Source: Candidatus Magasanikiibacteriota bacterium
GTDB lineage: Bacteria > Patescibacteriota > Patescibacteriia > Magasanikbacterales > 2-02-FULL-50-9b
Assembly (NCBI GenBank): GCA_943349075.1
Contig: CALQYY010000003.1
Location: forward strand, 1-40,725
Direction: 5' to 3'
Length of the DNA: 40,725 nt
The position numbers were made by a program, and so were the translations under genes. Below are positions 36,607 through 40,725 of the stretch, in pieces; position 1 is the stretch's first letter; every line of letters starts with the position of its first letter. The notes under the pieces were generated by a model that was not told the origin of the DNA, did no database searches, and was given only the letters and a program-made list of their open reading frames with translations.

Positions 36607-38966
36607 AAATAAACACAACCGGTATGAACAAAATTAACACAAACAAAAGAACTCTTCGTTTAGATTTTGGTTATATCGTACTGAGCGTTTTTTCATTTAT
36701 CATTTTTTCGGCCATCCCTTCAATCGCAGCAGCTGAAATACTCCCTGGCCAACCGCTTGGTGCTTGTAAGACAGGACTTTTAACAATCTCTTGCCCAGGC
36801 GAACAAGATTGTTGGGATATAAAATCTTTCAAAACAAGCAACGTAATAGCCCCTCCAACGGAAACCATGTGCTTGCCTCGAGCTAACTACCCTTTTTGCA
36901 CAAAATTTGATGACACTTTGTGTGAGAATAGCAGCGGTGGAACGGATCAATGTGTTGCTGTAAGTTCAGTTGCAGATCCGACACTTTACGGAATGACCTG
37001 TCTTTCAAAAAACCTTGTTCCACAAGAAAAAACATCAGTCGATGCGAATTGTGGAACCTGCGGTCTTTACCAGCAGTGCGTATATGTTATCCCGAACAAC
37101 ACAGATGTTTGGCCAAAAAAACGATGCATAAACAAAGATTCGCTCCCTCCTGCTGTAATTGAAGCAGATGGAACATGCCAAACAAATGCATCATGTGCGG
37201 CAGATGAAATGTGTATTTTCAATACATTTGAGCCGCAAAAATACGGTTTCAGCTGTGTTAAAAAAGCGTTTATTACAGAATCACCGAGCTGCCCTGCTGC
37301 AAGTAAGAACGAGCTTTACAACATCAAGGCTGGGATATCGTGTGGCAATCCAGGCGAAACAAAAACATGCGTGTACGCGATTCCTGGATACAAAGGTCCG
37401 AAACCATTTACCGTTGGGTATCGCTGCGTCGACTTCTCAAAAATTGCAGGCGGTCAAAACGCTCCATCAGCTGAAACATGCACAAACGATGCTGACTGTA
37501 CGGTCAAAAATCCAGAAAACCCCTACTGCATTGCAAATCCTGTAACGAAAAAAAGCCAGTGCTTCAGTCAGTCAGCAATTTTTACAGACATGAAAACAAT
37601 TGCTTCTGCTACCCCACAATGTGGTACAGGAGTAAACGCAAAAGATTGCAAATGCCCTGCGTCTGAAATTCCAAAATGTGCGCCCGGCAATGATGCGGCA
37701 AATTCAATATGCGCAACATATGTAGGTGATGGAAAAATTTTTGGACAAATCGCCTGCATCAACAGTGGAAACTTGGGCTCAGGAGGTGCAACAATTACAT
37801 ACAGTGACACAAAGCAGAATATTCAAAAGCAGACATACACCACGTTTGCACCAAAAATCCAAGTCGATATTCCCGGCCTTACTTTTGATGGGACCGTTGA
37901 AGCGACAGACAATGCCTCAGGTCAAAAAAACTTTTCATTGCCTTACATTGCAACCTACATCAACGCTGTGTATAAATATGCAATCGGCCTCGGAACACTC
38001 TTTGCAATTATCACCATCATGTATGGTGGTTTGCGATGGATGACGTCGTTTGGAAACACAAAAGCTGTAAGCGAAGCAAAAGGCGCGATCGGAAATGCTG
38101 TTGGAGGCCTTGTCTTACTTGTTGGTGTTTACACAATTCTCACAATCATCAACCCAGGAATGACGAACCTGAAAAACATTGAGATAATGGCACCAAAACA
38201 AGAAGAGTTTCAGATGGCTGAACCGGACGAACCTGATGAAAACGTCGCAACTGTTGACGCGTCTGGAGCTCCAATTCCTGGAAGCACAAAAAAAATCCGT
38301 CTGTGCAACTCGTTTGATAGCTGTCAAAAACTATGCACAGCCGGTGGTGTAAATGTTTCTGCAATGAATGCTGCGATTCAAGCAAGTGGACTCACACCGC
38401 CGAACAATTTGATTGATCCGCGCACAGCGCTGTCTACCTATTTTAGCAATTGTGCAAGCGGCACAAACCCCGACACAAAATACACGAACTGCGGCGTTGT
38501 TTTCCGAGGTGACGACAAAGAGACCCGTGTTCTACCTTCAGTTGTTAAGGGAATTGCAGATGCTGCAAAAATCGCAAACGAAGCGGGATATGTTTTGAGC
38601 ATTGGCTCATCGTATCGCTCCCCTGAAAAACAGGTTGCAAAAGTCTGTACAAAAATGACAAAAATTCCAGCAGGGACATCTCCGTGCGGCCCAGAACTTG
38701 CATGTCCTGGAGGCAGTAATCACGGAAACGGGTTTGCAATCGATGTTTGTCTTGCAAAAAAAGATGCTCCAACAAAATGTCTAACCCCACCAACGGGTTC
38801 AGCAGATACGTGCGCAAATAATACACAAAAAGTTCTTGCGAGTACCGAACTTAAAATTCTTAACGACACACTTTTTAAGGCTGGTTGGTATAAATATTGC
38901 AAAGAACTCTGGCACTTTGAATACACCTCACAACCTGTTGATGGTTTCCGGACAAAATCGTATTGA
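36603..38966 (+). CDS. Paralogous Cys-rich/VirB2-like pilin TM module fused to M15 D-Ala-D-Ala carboxypeptidase
   Basis: TM module closely resembles previous gene; SNHGNGFAID (SxHxxGxAxD) and ELWHFEY M15 zinc motifs; ATGA overlap with upstream stop. Confidence 0.82.
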   Translation: MKINTTGMNKINTNKRTLRLDFGYIVLSVFSFIIFSAIPSIAAAEILPGQPLGACKTGLLTISCPGEQDCWDIKSFKTSNVIAPPTETMCLPRANYPFCTKFDDTLCENSSGGTDQCVAVSSVADPTLYGMTCLSKNLVPQEKTSVDANCGTCGLYQQCVYVIPNNTDVWPKKRCINKDSLPPAVIEADGTCQTNASCAADEMCIFNTFEPQKYGFSCVKKAFITESPSCPAASKNELYNIKAGISCGNPGETKTCVYAIPGYKGPKPFTVGYRCVDFSKIAGGQNAPSAETCTNDADCTVKNPENPYCIANPVTKKSQCFSQSAIFTDMKTIASATPQCGTGVNAKDCKCPASEIPKCAPGNDAANSICATYVGDGKIFGQIACINSGNLGSGGATITYSDTKQNIQKQTYTTFAPKIQVDIPGLTFDGTVEATDNASGQKNFSLPYIATYINAVYKYAIGLGTLFAIITIMYGGLRWMTSFGNTKAVSEAKGAIGNAVGGLVLLVGVYTILTIINPGMTNLKNIEIMAPKQEEFQMAEPDEPDENVATVDASGAPIPGSTKKIRLCNSFDSCQKLCTAGGVNVSAMNAAIQASGLTPPNNLIDPRTALSTYFSNCASGTNPDTKYTNCGVVFRGDDKETRVLPSVVKGIADAAKIANEAGYVLSIGSSYRSPEKQVAKVCTKMTKIPAGTSPCGPELACPGGSNHGNGFAIDVCLAKKDAPTKCLTPPTGSADTCANNTQKVLASTELKILNDTLFKAGWYKYCKELWHFEYTSQPVDGFRTKSY

Positions 38967-38991
38967 CAAAACATACGCTGACGCATAGAGT
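38963..38991 (+). promoter_or_regulatory. sigma70-like promoter for radA overlapping the upstream stop
   Basis: TTGACA (38963-38968), 17-bp spacer, TAGAGT (38986-38991), 8 nt before the ATG. Confidence 0.5.
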
Positions 38992-38999
38992 CTATTTAT

Positions 39000-40340
39000 A
39001 TGTTTCTTTGCTCAGCCTGTAATTCAAAATCTCAAAAATGGTCTGGAAAGTGTCTCTCCTGTAGCGCATGGAGCACGCTTTCTGAAATTCCTGACGAACC
39101 CAAAAAGAAATCGGGAGGATCTTCAGGACGCGCAGCTGTGCACGCTGAAACAATTGTTTTAAATAATCACGCAGCAACAGCCGTTGCACACAAACGCCTC
39201 TCAACGGGCGCTGCGGTTGTTGATGAAATTTTGGGCGGTGGAATCGTCCCCGGATCGCTCATCTTGCTCGCGGGCGAGCCTGGAATCGGAAAATCAACGA
39301 TCGTCATGCAGTTTGCTGTCGCAGCACGCGGCGTTTTATATATATCGGGAGAAGAATCGGCCGACCAGGTCGGTCTGCGTTTGAAACGCCTCGACAAAGA
39401 AAAAAAATCTAACGTCTCTTTTGTTGGAACGACCGATTTTGAAACCGTCGACGCTGCAATTCGAACACAAAAACCAACGCTCGCCATCATCGACTCCGTC
39501 CAAACCATGCGCCACCCCGATGTCGCAGGCGAACCGGGCGGCGTTGCGCAGGTGCGCGCAATTGCGAATGCTTTGATGGAGCTTGCAAATCAAACAGGCG
39601 TTCCCGTCATTTTGATCGGACACGTAACAAAAGACGGCTCCGTTGCAGGACCGAAAACACTCGAGCATTTAGTTGACGTTGTTCTCTCGCTTGAAGGAGA
39701 ACGAACAGACAGACTTCGCTTCCTTCGGTGCTTCAAAAACCGATTTGGCCCAACTGACGAAGTCGCCGTTCTTGAGATGCTCGAAAGCGGTTTGCAGCCC
39801 GTAGCAGACCCGTCAGGGCTCTTGCTTGAAGAACGTTCACTTCCTGTCCCGGGAACCGTTGTGACGTGTCTCATGGACGGAAATCGTCCGCTTCTCGTTG
39901 AAATTCAAGCGCTCACCACAAAAACAACATTCGGATTCCCCCAGCGCCGCGCGCAAGGCGTTGATTCAGCGCGTCTTCAGATACTTCTCGCAGTTTTAGG
40001 GCGCCGCATGGGGCTTCCTGTCGATCAATATGACGTGTTTGTAAACGTCGTCGGCGGCATCTCCGCAGACGAACCCGCTGCCGACCTCGCAATTTGCATG
40101 GCAATCGCATCCTCAATTTCCGAAAAAACAATTCCACAAACCGTAACTGCTTTTGGCGAAGTCGGTCTTTCGGGTGAAATTCGCCGCGTCAAAAATTCCG
40201 ACAAACGCCTCAAAGAAGCTGAGCGTCAGGGATTCAAATTCGCACTCGTTCCAACGGCAAAAAATATGCCTCAAATGAAAACATTAAAGTTGGCACCAAT
40301 CGCCGACATTCGTTCTGTTCTCGAAAAAATCGACAAATAA
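39000..40340 (+). CDS. radA: DNA repair protein RadA
   Basis: CSACNSKSQKWSGKCLSC zinc finger, GEPGIGKST Walker A, KNRFG motif, Lon-like C-terminus. Confidence 0.96.
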   Translation: MFLCSACNSKSQKWSGKCLSCSAWSTLSEIPDEPKKKSGGSSGRAAVHAETIVLNNHAATAVAHKRLSTGAAVVDEILGGGIVPGSLILLAGEPGIGKSTIVMQFAVAARGVLYISGEESADQVGLRLKRLDKEKKSNVSFVGTTDFETVDAAIRTQKPTLAIIDSVQTMRHPDVAGEPGGVAQVRAIANALMELANQTGVPVILIGHVTKDGSVAGPKTLEHLVDVVLSLEGERTDRLRFLRCFKNRFGPTDEVAVLEMLESGLQPVADPSGLLLEERSLPVPGTVVTCLMDGNRPLLVEIQALTTKTTFGFPQRRAQGVDSARLQILLAVLGRRMGLPVDQYDVFVNVVGGISADEPAADLAICMAIASSISEKTIPQTVTAFGEVGLSGEIRRVKNSDKRLKEAERQGFKFALVPTAKNMPQMKTLKLAPIADIRSVLEKIDK

Positions 40341-40341
40341 C

Positions 40342-40725
40342 TTATTCTCGATGGAGTTCCATTTCAAAACGCTCAAGTTGTTTTTTGAGTAGCGGATATT
40401 TTTCGAGCAATGCTGAATCACCAACGATTTTTTCAGCAGAATCTTTTGCGTATTCCCAAATATCGAGTGAAATTTCACGCAAAAATTCAATATCAGAAAA
40501 ACCAGATTGCACCGTTCCCCACATATCGCCTGCACCACGCATTTCAAGATCTTTTTCCGCAAGCACAAAACCGTCGGTTGTTTTTGTCATCAGCTCCAGC
40601 CGTTTTTTTGCCGTTTCACCTTGCGTTTTCGAAAACAAAAAACAATACGACTGCTGACTTCCGCGCCCAACGCGCCCACGAAACTGATGCAGCTGCGCGA
40701 GCCCGAATCGCTCCGCACCCTCGAT
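40342..40725 (-). CDS. recG: ATP-dependent DNA helicase RecG, C-terminal portion (5' part outside window)
   Basis: Reverse strand reads IEGAERFGLAQLHQFRGRVGRGSQQSYCFLFSKTQG...EKDLEMRGAGDMWGTVQSG. Confidence 0.9.
   Translation of the reverse strand: MEGAERFGLAQLHQFRGRVGRGSQQSYCFLFSKTQGETAKKRLELMTKTTDGFVLAEKDLEMRGAGDMWGTVQSGFSDIEFLREISLDIWEYAKDSAEKIVGDSALLEKYPLLKKQLERFEMELHRE

Overview
This 40.7 kb window looks like a compact bacterial chromosome segment. The gene content and style suggest a Patescibacteria/CPR-like genome (inference, not proven). 

Housekeeping genes: infB 5' end, nrnA, clpP, HU, pheST, nrdBA, gpsA, tsaD, dnaE, rseP, a phosphomannomutase-family gene, clpC, radA and the recG 3' end. 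There is one tRNA-Glu(UUC). 

Most interesting accessory signals: (1) an orphan structured small-RNA candidate at about 2583-2714 (-) with a consensus promoter. (2) A tRNA-Glu locus with tandem structured hairpins upstream, and a 65-bp terminator/tRNA-tail repeat that recurs 0.8 kb away. The two adjacent lipoprotein genes share promoter and signal-peptide DNA and this 3' repeat but have unrelated-looking mature parts. One of them has a C9 tract in its promoter spacer. (3) A self-contained two-gene cassette of Cys-rich, myxobacterial-style repeat lipoproteins with its own promoter, Shine-Dalgarno sites and terminator. (4) Tandem paralogues fusing a Cys-rich ectodomain and a VirB2-like two-TM pilin-like segment to two different peptidoglycan hydrolases (amidase and M15 carboxypeptidase), directly downstream of a DsbA-like protein. 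(5) Paired NrdR-like boxes with a DnaA box between them upstream of nrdBA. (6) Recurrent 17-bp-spaced sigma70-like promoters that place transcription starts almost at the start codon. 

All calls come from reading the sequence and the supplied ORF track. No database search was run.
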